From: Pseudomonas azotoformans
GTDB taxonomy: Bacteria > Pseudomonadota > Gammaproteobacteria > Pseudomonadales > Pseudomonadaceae
Direction: 5' to 3'
NCBI RefSeq assembly: GCF_900103345.1
Contig: NZ_LT629702.1
Coordinates: 4,650,001-4,714,000, forward strand
Length of the DNA stretch: 64,000 nucleotides
Positions 43,605 through 52,131 of the stretch are shown here, piece after piece. Position numbers and translations under genes: made by a program. The notes beneath the pieces are model-generated. The model did not search any database, was not told the DNA's origin, and saw only the letters and a program-made list of their open reading frames with translations. Position 1 is the stretch's first letter. Each line of letters begins with the position of its first letter.

Positions 43605-45491
43605 TTATTCTTCAAGCTTCAAAAGGGGTTCCTGAAAGCGCAGCAAACGCCCGGCATTACCCAGTACCAGCAAGGTACTGAGGTTATGCAACACCGCCGC
43701 AATCATCGCCCCGGCAGCGCCCAACCAGCCAAACGCGGCGAATATCACGATAGCCAAGGTCCAGCCCAGACCGATGATCACGTTGACCTGCAGCGTCTGC
43801 CGGCACTGGCGGCTCAAGCGCACGCACGTCCCCAGGCGCCGCAGGTCGCTGCCGATCAACACCACGTCCGCTGACGCCAGGGCGATGTCCGCACCGCCTG
43901 CGCCCATGGCCACGCCGACCACTCCGGCCTTGAGCGCCAGCGAATCGTTGATGCCATCGCCCACCACCATGGGCCGGAAGCCGCTGCCGATTTCACCCAG
44001 CACACGGTTAAGCTTGTCTTCCGGCAGGGCCTGGGCTTCGACATCGCTGATGCCCACGTCCAGCGCCAGGCTGTCCGCCACGCTCTGGCGGTCGCCGGTG
44101 AGCAACAGTTGGCGGCCAAGGCCGAGGTCACGCAGCTCTTGCAGGGCTTGGCGGGCCTCCGGCTTGACGCTATCGGCCAGCAGCAGCCAGGCCAGGAACT
44201 GACCGTTCAACGCCAGCCCGGCGATAGGGCCATCGTGGTTCGGCACGGCGGTGGTCTCGATGCCCAACTGCTCGAACAACTCTGGCCTGCCCAAGGCCGC
44301 TTCGCCCTGATCGGTGTGCGCCACCACGCCGAGGCCCTGGCGTTCGCGGATGTCCGTCAACGCCAGCATTTGTTCCTGCGTCGCCAACCCCGCCAACGCC
44401 CGGCTGACCGGGTGGCTGCTGGCCGAGCCCAGGCTCGCCGCCAGGTTCAACAACACCTGCCGATCCGGCGCCGTGGTTTCAATCGATTGCAGGCGCAAGG
44501 TGCCAAAGGTCAGGGTGCCGGTCTTGTCGACCACCAGCGAGGTCAGGTCCGCCAGCTCTTCGAGGAACGCCGAACTGCGAATCAGAATCCCATGCCGCGC
44601 CGCCACGGCAATCCCGGCAATCGCGGTGGCCGGTGCCGACAGCACCAACGCACATGGGCACGCCGCCACCAGCACGGCGAGCATCGCCTGGGCGTCATTG
44701 GTCACAAACCAGGTCACCGCCGCCAGCAACAACACCAGCACCATATAACTGCCAGCATACCGCTCCAGCAGCCGCGTGATCGGCGGCTTGGAGCGCTCGG
44801 CGTTCTGCATCAGCGCGATGACTTTGCCCAGGGTAGATTCGTGACCGGTGCGGGTCACTTGCAGGCGCAGCAAGCCATCGAGGTTGATCGCCCCACCAAA
44901 CACCTGCACACCCATGCTGGCTTCCAGCGGCACCGACTCACCGGTAATCGGCGCCGTGTCCAGGCTCGCCTGGCCCGACAGCACCACGCCATCCGCCGGC
45001 ACGCGGTCGCCGGCGCGTACCTCGACGATGTCACCGGTATTCAGCGTGCCGTTGTCCACTTCCTGGATGCTGCCATCGGCCTGCACCAAACGCGCATGGC
45101 TGCGGGTCAACTTGCCCAGGGCATGGATCGCCTCCTGGGAACCGATCACGCTGCGTTCTTCCAGCACATGGCCAAAAATCATGATGATCGGCAGCAACGC
45201 GGCGGTCAGCAGGTCACCCGTAGCCCAGGCGCCCAGCATGGCCAGGGCGATCAACTGGTCGGTGATACCGTGCAGGCTCGGGAAGCGCAGGCTGTACCAG
45301 GCCGAACGCATCACCGGCACCGCCACCAACAGCGACGCGACACCCAGCAGCAACTGGCTCACGCCGCTCTGGTCCGGCGCCAGCCAGCGCCACACCAGGC
45401 CCAGCACCAGCAACCCCAGGGCCAGCATGGCCAGGGTCAATTGCCGGGCAGCACTGCGCTGCTCGGCGGAGGTCAGCATGGGTGCGCTCAT
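43605..45491 (-). CDS. hmtA: HmtA-like P1B-type heavy-metal ATPase
   Basis: 628 residues. There is no N-terminal HMA metal-binding domain. Helices bracket the actuator TGES, the membrane metal motif ACPCALVLSAPATA, the phosphorylation site DKTGTLTFG, the HP motif (SHPVSRAL) and GDGINDSLAL. The last helices carry LHNLSTLLVLGNAGRLL, with His where ZntA has the zinc-binding Asp. Context resembles P. aeruginosa PA2435 (HmtA), reported to import copper and zinc. Import under a Zur box makes sense; an exporter would not. It overlaps the HflC-like gene by ATGA. Confidence 0.83.
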   Translation of the reverse strand: MSAPMLTSAEQRSAARQLTLAMLALGLLVLGLVWRWLAPDQSGVSQLLLGVASLLVAVPVMRSAWYSLRFPSLHGITDQLIALAMLGAWATGDLLTAALLPIIMIFGHVLEERSVIGSQEAIHALGKLTRSHARLVQADGSIQEVDNGTLNTGDIVEVRAGDRVPADGVVLSGQASLDTAPITGESVPLEASMGVQVFGGAINLDGLLRLQVTRTGHESTLGKVIALMQNAERSKPPITRLLERYAGSYMVLVLLLAAVTWFVTNDAQAMLAVLVAACPCALVLSAPATAIAGIAVAARHGILIRSSAFLEELADLTSLVVDKTGTLTFGTLRLQSIETTAPDRQVLLNLAASLGSASSHPVSRALAGLATQEQMLALTDIRERQGLGVVAHTDQGEAALGRPELFEQLGIETTAVPNHDGPIAGLALNGQFLAWLLLADSVKPEARQALQELRDLGLGRQLLLTGDRQSVADSLALDVGISDVEAQALPEDKLNRVLGEIGSGFRPMVVGDGINDSLALKAGVVGVAMGAGGADIALASADVVLIGSDLRRLGTCVRLSRQCRQTLQVNVIIGLGWTLAIVIFAAFGWLGAAGAMIAAVLHNLSTLLVLGNAGRLLRFQEPLLKLEE

Positions 45492-46522
45492 TGCTCGGCT
45501 CCCTGGATGATCAAGCGGGAGTCGTCTTTCGGATCGACCGTGGTCACCGAACCGGCCTGGCCGAGAATCTTCGGCAGGCGCTCGCGGTACAGGCGCAGCA
45601 GCAAGCCCGGGTCTTTCACCTGGGCCAGGCTGGCGACCGTGGCGGTTTGCGCCTGGGCATTGGCCAGGCGTTCACTGGCCTGGGCATGGGCGACTTGCAC
45701 CAGGCGGTCGGCCTGCTGGGTCGCGGTCTGGGTGAGTTTCTCGGCGTCGGTGCGCGCGTTGGCCACGGCTTTATCCGCCTGCTGGCTGGCGGTGAGCACC
45801 GCATTGAAGGCATTCACCGCCGGGCCCGGCAGGCTCGACTGCACGTCGACGCGGGTCACTTCGATGCCCAACCCCAAGCCTGTGGAAGCCAGCTCCACGA
45901 GGCGCTTGTTAATGCCTTGCACAAGGTCGCCGCGCAGCCGTTCGCGACGTTCGGCGGCGCCGTTGTCGGTGCCGATCAGCTCGGGGCGGGCCACCAGGAT
46001 CGTGTCCAGGTCACGCGCGGCGGTCAGGGCCACGGCGCTGCGGGTCACCAGTCGATCCAGGGCCGGCAGCACATGCTCGCCCTGCAACACAAAGGCGTAA
46101 GGCTCGGTGACTTTGTAGAACACCCGCACATCCAGCTGCACCACGCCGGCATCGCCGGTCAGCAGGTAACCGGACCCGGCCAGTGCATCACTCAACGGCG
46201 TGGCGAAACTGGCGACGCGGTCGGCCTGGGTCGCCGCATCGGAGCGCAACAGGTTCTCCACCCGACGCTCGATCACCCGGTCGGCCGCCGGCAACAGCAC
46301 CACCTGCTCGAACGGCTGCGGCCAGGCCAGCAACAGCCCGGCATTCTGGATGCGGTCGAGGGCGCCGAAGTGCAGCACCACAGCGCGGTTCTGCGGGTCG
46401 ATCTGGCGCACATTGGAAAACGCCCAGGCCAGTGCCGCCAGCACCGTCACCGCGTACAGCGCCAGGAACGTCAGGCGCCCAGCCTGGATCCATGGGCTGT
46501 CCGGGCTGTCACGCTCGGTCAT
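45488..46522 (-). CDS. HflC-like SPFH membrane protein
   Basis: 344 residues. One N-terminal helix (about 15-36) is followed by an SPFH/band-7 domain in the periplasm (about 38-230, starting RQIDPQNRAVVLHFG). A long helical segment rich in Ala, Gln and Asp follows (TASQQADKAVANARTDAEK) as in HflK/HflC and stomatins. It overlaps both neighbours by four bases. Ordinary HflKC controls FtsH and is encoded beside hflX; this is a separate paralogue tied to the P-type ATPase. Confidence 0.85.
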   Translation of the reverse strand: MTERDSPDSPWIQAGRLTFLALYAVTVLAALAWAFSNVRQIDPQNRAVVLHFGALDRIQNAGLLLAWPQPFEQVVLLPAADRVIERRVENLLRSDAATQADRVASFATPLSDALAGSGYLLTGDAGVVQLDVRVFYKVTEPYAFVLQGEHVLPALDRLVTRSAVALTAARDLDTILVARPELIGTDNGAAERRERLRGDLVQGINKRLVELASTGLGLGIEVTRVDVQSSLPGPAVNAFNAVLTASQQADKAVANARTDAEKLTQTATQQADRLVQVAHAQASERLANAQAQTATVASLAQVKDPGLLLRLYRERLPKILGQAGSVTTVDPKDDSRLIIQGAEQ

Positions 46523-47508
46523 GGCTGGATGTCCTTCGGCCCGTCTACCAACGCGCGGAACGGCGCAGCGTCGGTGCGCAGGATGATCTTGGTGCCCGGC
46601 GTGACCACGGTGCCCAAGGTATCCAGCGAGCGCAGCAGGTTATATAGCTGGGGATTGCCGGCGTAGGCGCGGCCATAGATCTGCGCGGCTTCGACCCGGG
46701 ATTGCGCTTCGATGTCGGCGGCTTTCACCGTGGCGTCGGCCTGCACGATGCGCGCATCGCGTTCGGCGGCAGAGCGGATCTGCGCCGCCTCGCGCTTGCC
46801 CACGGCGGTGCGTTCGGTGGCGATGGTTTCACGCTCGGCGCGCATCCGATCGACGGTGGCCGTCAACGTGACCGACGGCAGCGTCAGCCGTTCGATCCCG
46901 ACTTGAACGACGCGCACGCCGTAGGTATTGAGCAATTGTTGATCAATCTGCTGACGCAGTTGTGCTTCAAAATCAGCGATGCGCACCTGGCTGGCATCGG
47001 TGTTGATCAGGCTCGACAGGTCGAAGCTGGCCGCCGTGGTTTCCAGCGCCGAGCCGACAAAGGTACGGATCTGCCGCGCCGCTTCATCCGGCTGGTTCTG
47101 CACCGCGCGCATGAAGCGCTGCACATTATCCGCATCGCCCTGCACCTGCCACGCCACGTAGGCCTGCACGATGATGCGCAGGCCATCGCGGGTGCCCACG
47201 TCCTGCAAACCGCTGGAAGTGGTGCGCAAGCGCAAGTCCACCGGGATCGCCGCCTCGAACGGCGCCGGCCAACGCCAGCCCAGGCCGGGCTCCAGAAGCA
47301 CCCGCGCCGGGTTGCCGAACCGGGTAATCACCGTGGCCTCGCCGGACCGTACCTGCACCAGGCTGGCGGCCGCGGCCGCAAACAGCACCAGCAGCACCGC
47401 CAAGGCCATGCGCCGCCAGGGGAATGGGCCGGCGGCGTGCTCATCAGCGTGATGATGGTGGTGGTGATGGCCATGATGATGACCGTGATCGTGAGAATGA
47501 GCGCTCAA
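46519..47508 (-). CDS. HflK/HflC-like SPFH protein with His-rich N-terminus
   Basis: 329 residues. The first 25 residues are almost pure His with Asp and Glu (15 His; MSAHSHDHGHHHGH opens it), on the cytoplasmic side of a single helix at about 33-52. An SPFH domain at about 55-240 and a helical tail with repeated Ala/Glu/Arg follow. The His tail is a plausible zinc or copper reservoir or sensor for the adjoining ATPase. It starts 12 bases after the first SPFH gene ends. Confidence 0.86.
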   Translation of the reverse strand: MSAHSHDHGHHHGHHHHHHHADEHAAGPFPWRRMALAVLLVLFAAAAASLVQVRSGEATVITRFGNPARVLLEPGLGWRWPAPFEAAIPVDLRLRTTSSGLQDVGTRDGLRIIVQAYVAWQVQGDADNVQRFMRAVQNQPDEAARQIRTFVGSALETTAASFDLSSLINTDASQVRIADFEAQLRQQIDQQLLNTYGVRVVQVGIERLTLPSVTLTATVDRMRAERETIATERTAVGKREAAQIRSAAERDARIVQADATVKAADIEAQSRVEAAQIYGRAYAGNPQLYNLLRSLDTLGTVVTPGTKIILRTDAAPFRALVDGPKDIQP

Positions 47509-47520
47509 CGGACCGACTCC

Positions 47521-49425
47521 TTATTGAACGGCTTTACGCGGCTGCGAAGGATCGGCCGGCAAGGTAAAAGAACGCAGATCGATCGTTGGTGCGCCATCGG
47601 CGCCCAGGCGGTGATCCAGAATAAGCAGCTTGGCGTGGGCCAGGCCCTGGCTGAGTTGACCCAGGTACTGTTCCAGCACGAACGCCTGGCCGGCGGTGGC
47701 GTAGGCCTTTTGTTCGGCGGCAAAACGCAGGTTGGCGGCTTGGGCACCAGCGTTGACTTCGCGGGCGGTGGCCGTGGCCTGGTCGCGTGCGGTGCTGGCT
47801 TGCAGCAGGGCCTGGTTGGTTTGCTCACTGGCCGCGCCGCGCTCGCGGGAGATCAGCGCCTGGGCGCCGATCTGCGCAGCTTGCACGCCGTGGTAGGCGT
47901 TGGCGGCGCCGGCCGGTGGGTGGATCGCCTCGACCACCGTGGCGAGGATTTCCACGCCGCTGTCGAGTCTTTGCAGGTCGGCCTGCACGGCGCGGCCGAT
48001 TTCGTCGGCCAGGCTCGTACGTTGCTCGCCGAGCAGCTCGTCGAGGGTGCGCGAGGCAAAGTCATGCACCAGGATGCGGCTGGCGGTGCTGCGGATCAGG
48101 CTCGGCACATTGGCACTGTTATAGGTGGCAGCGAGCGCAGCCTGGTCGGTGAGGCCGATGCGGTAGACGAAACGCACGTCCATGTTGACGATCTGGAAGC
48201 TCTGCTTGTCGCCACTGCTGCTGGCGATCACCTGGGACTTGTCGTTCACATGGCTGGCGTCCCACAAGCGGTTGGCGATCAGCGGCGCCGGGCCTTCTGC
48301 CGGCGCCAACTCTGGCGTAGCAGCGTCGCTGACGCTGGTGGCCAGCTCATGCACCACGCCGTTCTCGACGCTGATCACACGACCCAACGGCCAGGGCAAG
48401 CCAGCATGCAAACCGGGGCCGAACACCTCGACGGGCTTGCCGAAGCGCTCATAAATCCCACGGCCTTGCAGGGGCACTTCGTGCACGCCGGTGAGCGCCC
48501 AACCTACCGCCAGCACCACCAGCAGCACCGGCAGGAACGCCCGGCGCATGTAGGTAAACGCCCAGATCTGGCGCAGGTCGATGCCGAAGCGGTTGTGCAA
48601 TTCGTGCTGCAAGGCGAGCAAGGGTTGAGGCGGCCAGCGCAGCAGACCGGCGATGAAGCTTTGTGCCATCAGACGCGGTTCAAGGCGGGGCTGGCGTGGG
48701 CTGAACAGCGACAACATGGCCCTGAGCACAAACTCCAGCGAGACCAGCGCCGGCAGCAGGCCGATCAACACCGCCAGGCGCAATGGCCAAACGGACTCGG
48801 CACCGGCAAACAGCAGGCAAATCGCACTGAGCACCAGGCACACAATCGCCACCCGGCTCAACTGCGCCAGTTGCGCGGCTTCGGGCCATTGCGCGGTGGT
48901 TTCCTGGGCCAGGCGGCGTTCAAATACCAGCAAGCCAAACGCCAAAGCCAACGCCAGCGCTGCGCCAATGCTGGCCGACTGGCCGACCGGTGCGGCAGGC
49001 AACCCCAGGTTCCAGAACTCGACAACGCTGATCAGCGCCAGCAACGACCAGCCACCAAGCCACAACACGGGTGCGCCGATCTGCTTGGCAAAACGCAGCA
49101 TAAAGCGTGCATAGCGGCCCGGGTCTTCAAGCGGCACTTCAACCGCAGGTTCTTCCAACGCTTGGGCGCGCCAATCCGCCACCCACCACGCCGACTGCAG
49201 CCCGGCCACCAGCAACAGCAACGCCGATGCGCAGTTGATCAACACCACCGGCCAGATCGACAGCGGCGCAAACAGCGCGACAAACAGCGCCAGCACCCAA
49301 CCGGCAACAGCCAGCACCGTCAGGCTGATACCGGCCTGGCGCAATCGACGGGCATGGAACTGCCCTTGTTGAAAACGCGGAAGGCCTTCTACCGAAGCGC
49401 CGTCAGCTTCCAGATCCACTTGCAT
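47521..49425 (-). CDS. Large polytopic SPFH protein, first gene of the HmtA operon
   Basis: 634 residues from the ATG chosen here (MQVDLEADG); further in-frame codons upstream run through the Zur box and a REPIN. The N-terminal half has about seven hydrophobic helices (30-275), then a further helix near 305-325 (LPVLLVVLAVGWALT). A C-terminal HflK-like SPFH domain runs from about 330 (VPLQGRGIYERFGKPVEVFGPGLH) with a helical tail. The polytopic N-terminus is not found in ordinary HflK. Its role is unknown; context suggests a membrane scaffold for metal uptake. Confidence 0.8.
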   Translation of the reverse strand: MQVDLEADGASVEGLPRFQQGQFHARRLRQAGISLTVLAVAGWVLALFVALFAPLSIWPVVLINCASALLLLVAGLQSAWWVADWRAQALEEPAVEVPLEDPGRYARFMLRFAKQIGAPVLWLGGWSLLALISVVEFWNLGLPAAPVGQSASIGAALALALAFGLLVFERRLAQETTAQWPEAAQLAQLSRVAIVCLVLSAICLLFAGAESVWPLRLAVLIGLLPALVSLEFVLRAMLSLFSPRQPRLEPRLMAQSFIAGLLRWPPQPLLALQHELHNRFGIDLRQIWAFTYMRRAFLPVLLVVLAVGWALTGVHEVPLQGRGIYERFGKPVEVFGPGLHAGLPWPLGRVISVENGVVHELATSVSDAATPELAPAEGPAPLIANRLWDASHVNDKSQVIASSSGDKQSFQIVNMDVRFVYRIGLTDQAALAATYNSANVPSLIRSTASRILVHDFASRTLDELLGEQRTSLADEIGRAVQADLQRLDSGVEILATVVEAIHPPAGAANAYHGVQAAQIGAQALISRERGAASEQTNQALLQASTARDQATATAREVNAGAQAANLRFAAEQKAYATAGQAFVLEQYLGQLSQGLAHAKLLILDHRLGADGAPTIDLRSFTLPADPSQPRKAVQ

Positions 49426-49452
49426 CGACTCAACGCCCACCCGTACACAGTT

Positions 49453-49467
49453 CGTTACGATATAACA
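49453..49467. promoter_or_regulatory. Zur box before the SPFH-HmtA operon
   Basis: Read on the minus strand it is TGTTATATCGTAACG, which contains GTTATATCGTAAC with one arm base off the palindrome. It lies 28 bases upstream of the first SPFH start codon. The 320-base gap to the right holds this box, a REPIN and the ynbA leader; no gene was seen. Confidence 0.75.
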
Positions 49468-49522
49468 CGGTGCGTGAAATTTTTGTTCGATAAACATCGC
49501 TTTAAGCGGTACACCGTTCCCC

Positions 49523-49612
49523 TGTGGGAGGGGGCTTGCCCCCGATAGCGGTGTGTCAGCCAACACCGGTTTCAACCGGCCCATTGCCATCGTGGCCAAG
49601 CCCCCTCCCACA
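49523..49612. repeat. REPIN between the HmtA operon and ynbA
   Basis: TGTGGGAGGGGGCTTGCCCC and an inverted, slightly diverged copy (GGCCAAGCCCCCTCCCACA) about 90 bases apart. Confidence 0.8.
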
Positions 49613-49745
49613 TTTGATCTCCCGCACCGTCAAGATCGTGACTAACCCCCCAGAAACACGCGCCATCACTGGTGCAGGCGAGGATTAATCGGCACACTCC
49701 AGAACAGTTTTTCGCGGGTCCACGGACAAGGAAGCGTCACCCCCC

Positions 49746-50369
49746 ATGATTTCGATCTATCAGCTCAAACCGCGTTTTCAAAACCTGCTGCGCCCACTGG
49801 TGCAGCGCCTCTACGACAATGGCACCACCGCCAACCAGATCACTGTCTTGGCCGGCGTGATTTCGCTGCTGGTCGGCCTGCTGATCGCCAGCTTCGCCAC
49901 CCACCTGTGGCTGTTCGCGCTGATTCCGCTGTGGATGATCCTGCGCATGGCCCTCAACGCCATCGACGGCATGCTCGCCCGGGAATTCGGCCAGCAGTCG
50001 CGTCTGGGCGCCTACCTCAATGAACTGTGCGACGTGATCGCCGACAGCGCGCTGATCCTGCCGTTTGCGCTGATCCCCGGTGTGAGCCTGGCGCCGGTGC
50101 TGCTGGTGGCGCTGCTGGCGGTGTTCAGCGAGTACGCCGGTGTGCTCGGGCCGATGGTCGGTGCATCGCGCCGCTATGACGGGCCGATGGGCAAAAGTGA
50201 TCGTGCCTTTGTACTCGGCGTATTGGCCACCGGTGTGGCACTGGGCTGGCTGGGCGCCGGCTGGGTCGACGCGGTGATGTGGCTGGTGGCCGCCCTGCTC
50301 GCCTACACCCTGGTCAACCGGGTGCGCCAGGGCCTTAAAGAACAACAAGAAACCTCACCGATTGCATAA
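49746..50369 (+). CDS. ynbA: CDP-alcohol phosphatidyltransferase (YnbA-like)
   Basis: 207 residues, about six helices. The CDP-alcohol signature is complete: DGMLAREFGQQSRLGAYLNELCDVIAD at about 78-104 (DG-x2-AR-x8-G-x3-N-x3-D-x3-D, with Asn replacing the third Asp). Enzymes of this family transfer a phosphatidyl group from CDP-diacylglycerol to an alcohol; the acceptor here is unknown. The length matches E. coli YnbA. It is the first of six closely spaced genes. Confidence 0.87.
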   Translation: MISIYQLKPRFQNLLRPLVQRLYDNGTTANQITVLAGVISLLVGLLIASFATHLWLFALIPLWMILRMALNAIDGMLAREFGQQSRLGAYLNELCDVIADSALILPFALIPGVSLAPVLLVALLAVFSEYAGVLGPMVGASRRYDGPMGKSDRAFVLGVLATGVALGWLGAGWVDAVMWLVAALLAYTLVNRVRQGLKEQQETSPIA

Positions 50370-50380
50370 GGATTTTTGCG

Positions 50381-52129
50381 ATGCGCGAACAGCAGCAGCA
50401 CACCTTCAGTACCCATGATGGCGTCGAGCTTTTTTATCGGCACTGGCCGGCCACCGAGAACACCGGCCAGCGCCAGGCCATCGTGCTGTTCCATCGCGGC
50501 CATGAGCACTCAGGGCGTATCGCCCACCTGGTGGATGAGCTGAACCTGCCGCAATTCGACTTCTTCGCCTGGGACGCCCGTGGCCACGGCCAGTCTCCCG
50601 GCGAGCGCGGTGACAGCCCCAGCTTCGCCACCAGCGCCCGCGATGTGCAGACCTTCTGCGACCACATCGGCGCCACGTATGGCATCGAGGAAGAAAACTT
50701 CGCCGTCATCGCGCAAAGCGTCGGCGCGGTGATCGCGGCGACCTGGGTGCACGACTACGCGCCGAAAATCCGTGCCCTGGTGCTCGCCTCGCCGGCGTTC
50801 AAGGTCAAGCTCTACGTGCCGTTCGCCCGACCGGGCCTGGCGTTGATGCGCAAGTTTCGCGGCAACTTTTTCGTCAACAGCTACGTCAAGGCCAAGTTCC
50901 TCAGCCATGACCCGGAACGCGTGGCGTCCTACGACAGCGATCCGCTGATTACCAAGGCGATCTCGGTGAATGTGCTGCTGGGCCTGTATGAAGCGGCCGA
51001 CCGTGTGGTCGCCGATGCCCAGGCGATCCAGGTGCCTACCCAGTTGCTGGTCTCCGGCTCCGACTTCGTGGTGCACCGCAAACCCCAGCAGCAGTTCTTC
51101 GACCGCTTGGGCAGCTTGAAAAAAGAGCTGCACATCCTCCCCGGTTTCTTCCACGACACCCTCGGCGAACGTGATCGCGCCAGCGCCGTGAGCAGCGCCC
51201 GGCGCTTCATCCTGCAGAACTTCGAACACCCGCTGGATCGCGCTTCGTTGCTGGACGCCGACAAACTCGGCGCCACCTGCGCCGAGTCCGAAGCCCTTGC
51301 CGCACCGCTGCCGCGCAACTCCCTGCGCGACCTCTACTGGCGCATGACCCGCGCCAGCATGGGCCTGGGCAAGAACCTGTCGGACGGGGTGAAACTGGGC
51401 TTCGACACCGGTTTCGACTCCGGCAGCACCCTGGACTACGTGTACCGCAACACGCCCACCGGCAAGGGTGGGCTGGGGCGGATGGTCGACACCAATTACC
51501 TCAACTCCATCGGCTGGCGCGGTATTCGCCAGCGCAAGCTGAATGTGGAGGAACTGCTGCGCCTGGCCATGGCCAGGTTGCGCGGTGAAGATCGTGAAGT
51601 GCGCATCGTCGATATCGCCGCCGGCCACGGTCGCTACATCCTGGAAGCCTTGCAGGGCGTGTCGCCACTGCCGGAATCGATCCTGCTGCGCGACTACAGC
51701 GACATCAACGTGCGCGACGGTGGCGCGTTGATTCGCGAGAAGGGTTTGGGGGATATCGCGCAGTTCGTCAAAGGTGATGCGTTCGACCGCCAGGACCTGG
51801 CGGCACTCGACCCCAAGCCGACCCTGGCGGTGGTGTCCGGGCTGTATGAGTTGTTTGCCGATAACGGCATGGTCGGCGGTTCGCTGGCCGGGCTGGCCGA
51901 AGCGGTGGAACCGGGCGGTTACCTGGTCTACACCGGCCAACCGTGGCACCCGCAGTTGGAATTGATCGCCCGCGCCCTGACCAGCCACCGCCAGGGCCAG
52001 GCCTGGGTGATGCGCCGGCGCAGCCAGGCGGAAATGGATCAATTGGTGGAAGCGGCTGGTTTCCGCAAGATCACCCAGCGTGTGGATGAGTGGGGCATTT
52101 TCACCGTGTCCCTGGCACAGAAGATCTGA
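50381..52129 (+). CDS. ynbC: Alpha/beta-hydrolase fused to SAM methyltransferase (YnbC-like)
   Basis: 582 residues, two domains. About 1-285 is a lysophospholipase-type hydrolase: HRGHEHSGR oxyanion strand, WDARGHGQSPG, nucleophile region IAQSVGAV and late His in GFFHDTLGE. About 320-582 is a class I methyltransferase: VRIVDIAAGHGRYILEAL as the SAM-binding loop, then LRDYSDINV. The fusion and size agree with E. coli YnbC. It may trim and methylate the lipid head group made by the operon; this is inference. Confidence 0.87.
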   Translation: MREQQQHTFSTHDGVELFYRHWPATENTGQRQAIVLFHRGHEHSGRIAHLVDELNLPQFDFFAWDARGHGQSPGERGDSPSFATSARDVQTFCDHIGATYGIEEENFAVIAQSVGAVIAATWVHDYAPKIRALVLASPAFKVKLYVPFARPGLALMRKFRGNFFVNSYVKAKFLSHDPERVASYDSDPLITKAISVNVLLGLYEAADRVVADAQAIQVPTQLLVSGSDFVVHRKPQQQFFDRLGSLKKELHILPGFFHDTLGERDRASAVSSARRFILQNFEHPLDRASLLDADKLGATCAESEALAAPLPRNSLRDLYWRMTRASMGLGKNLSDGVKLGFDTGFDSGSTLDYVYRNTPTGKGGLGRMVDTNYLNSIGWRGIRQRKLNVEELLRLAMARLRGEDREVRIVDIAAGHGRYILEALQGVSPLPESILLRDYSDINVRDGGALIREKGLGDIAQFVKGDAFDRQDLAALDPKPTLAVVSGLYELFADNGMVGGSLAGLAEAVEPGGYLVYTGQPWHPQLELIARALTSHRQGQAWVMRRRSQAEMDQLVEAAGFRKITQRVDEWGIFTVSLAQKI

Positions 52130-52131
52130 AC

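Noticed and set aside
43605..45491. Calling the P-type ATPase a cadmium/zinc exporter (CadA/ZntA)
   Set aside because: It lacks an HMA domain and the C-terminal Asp motif and sits behind a Zur-like box, which favours an importer of the HmtA type.
46702..49548. 948-codon open frame antisense to the SPFH genes
   Set aside because: It runs across three well-supported genes and is low-complexity Gln/Arg/His-rich, typical of shadow frames in Pseudomonas.
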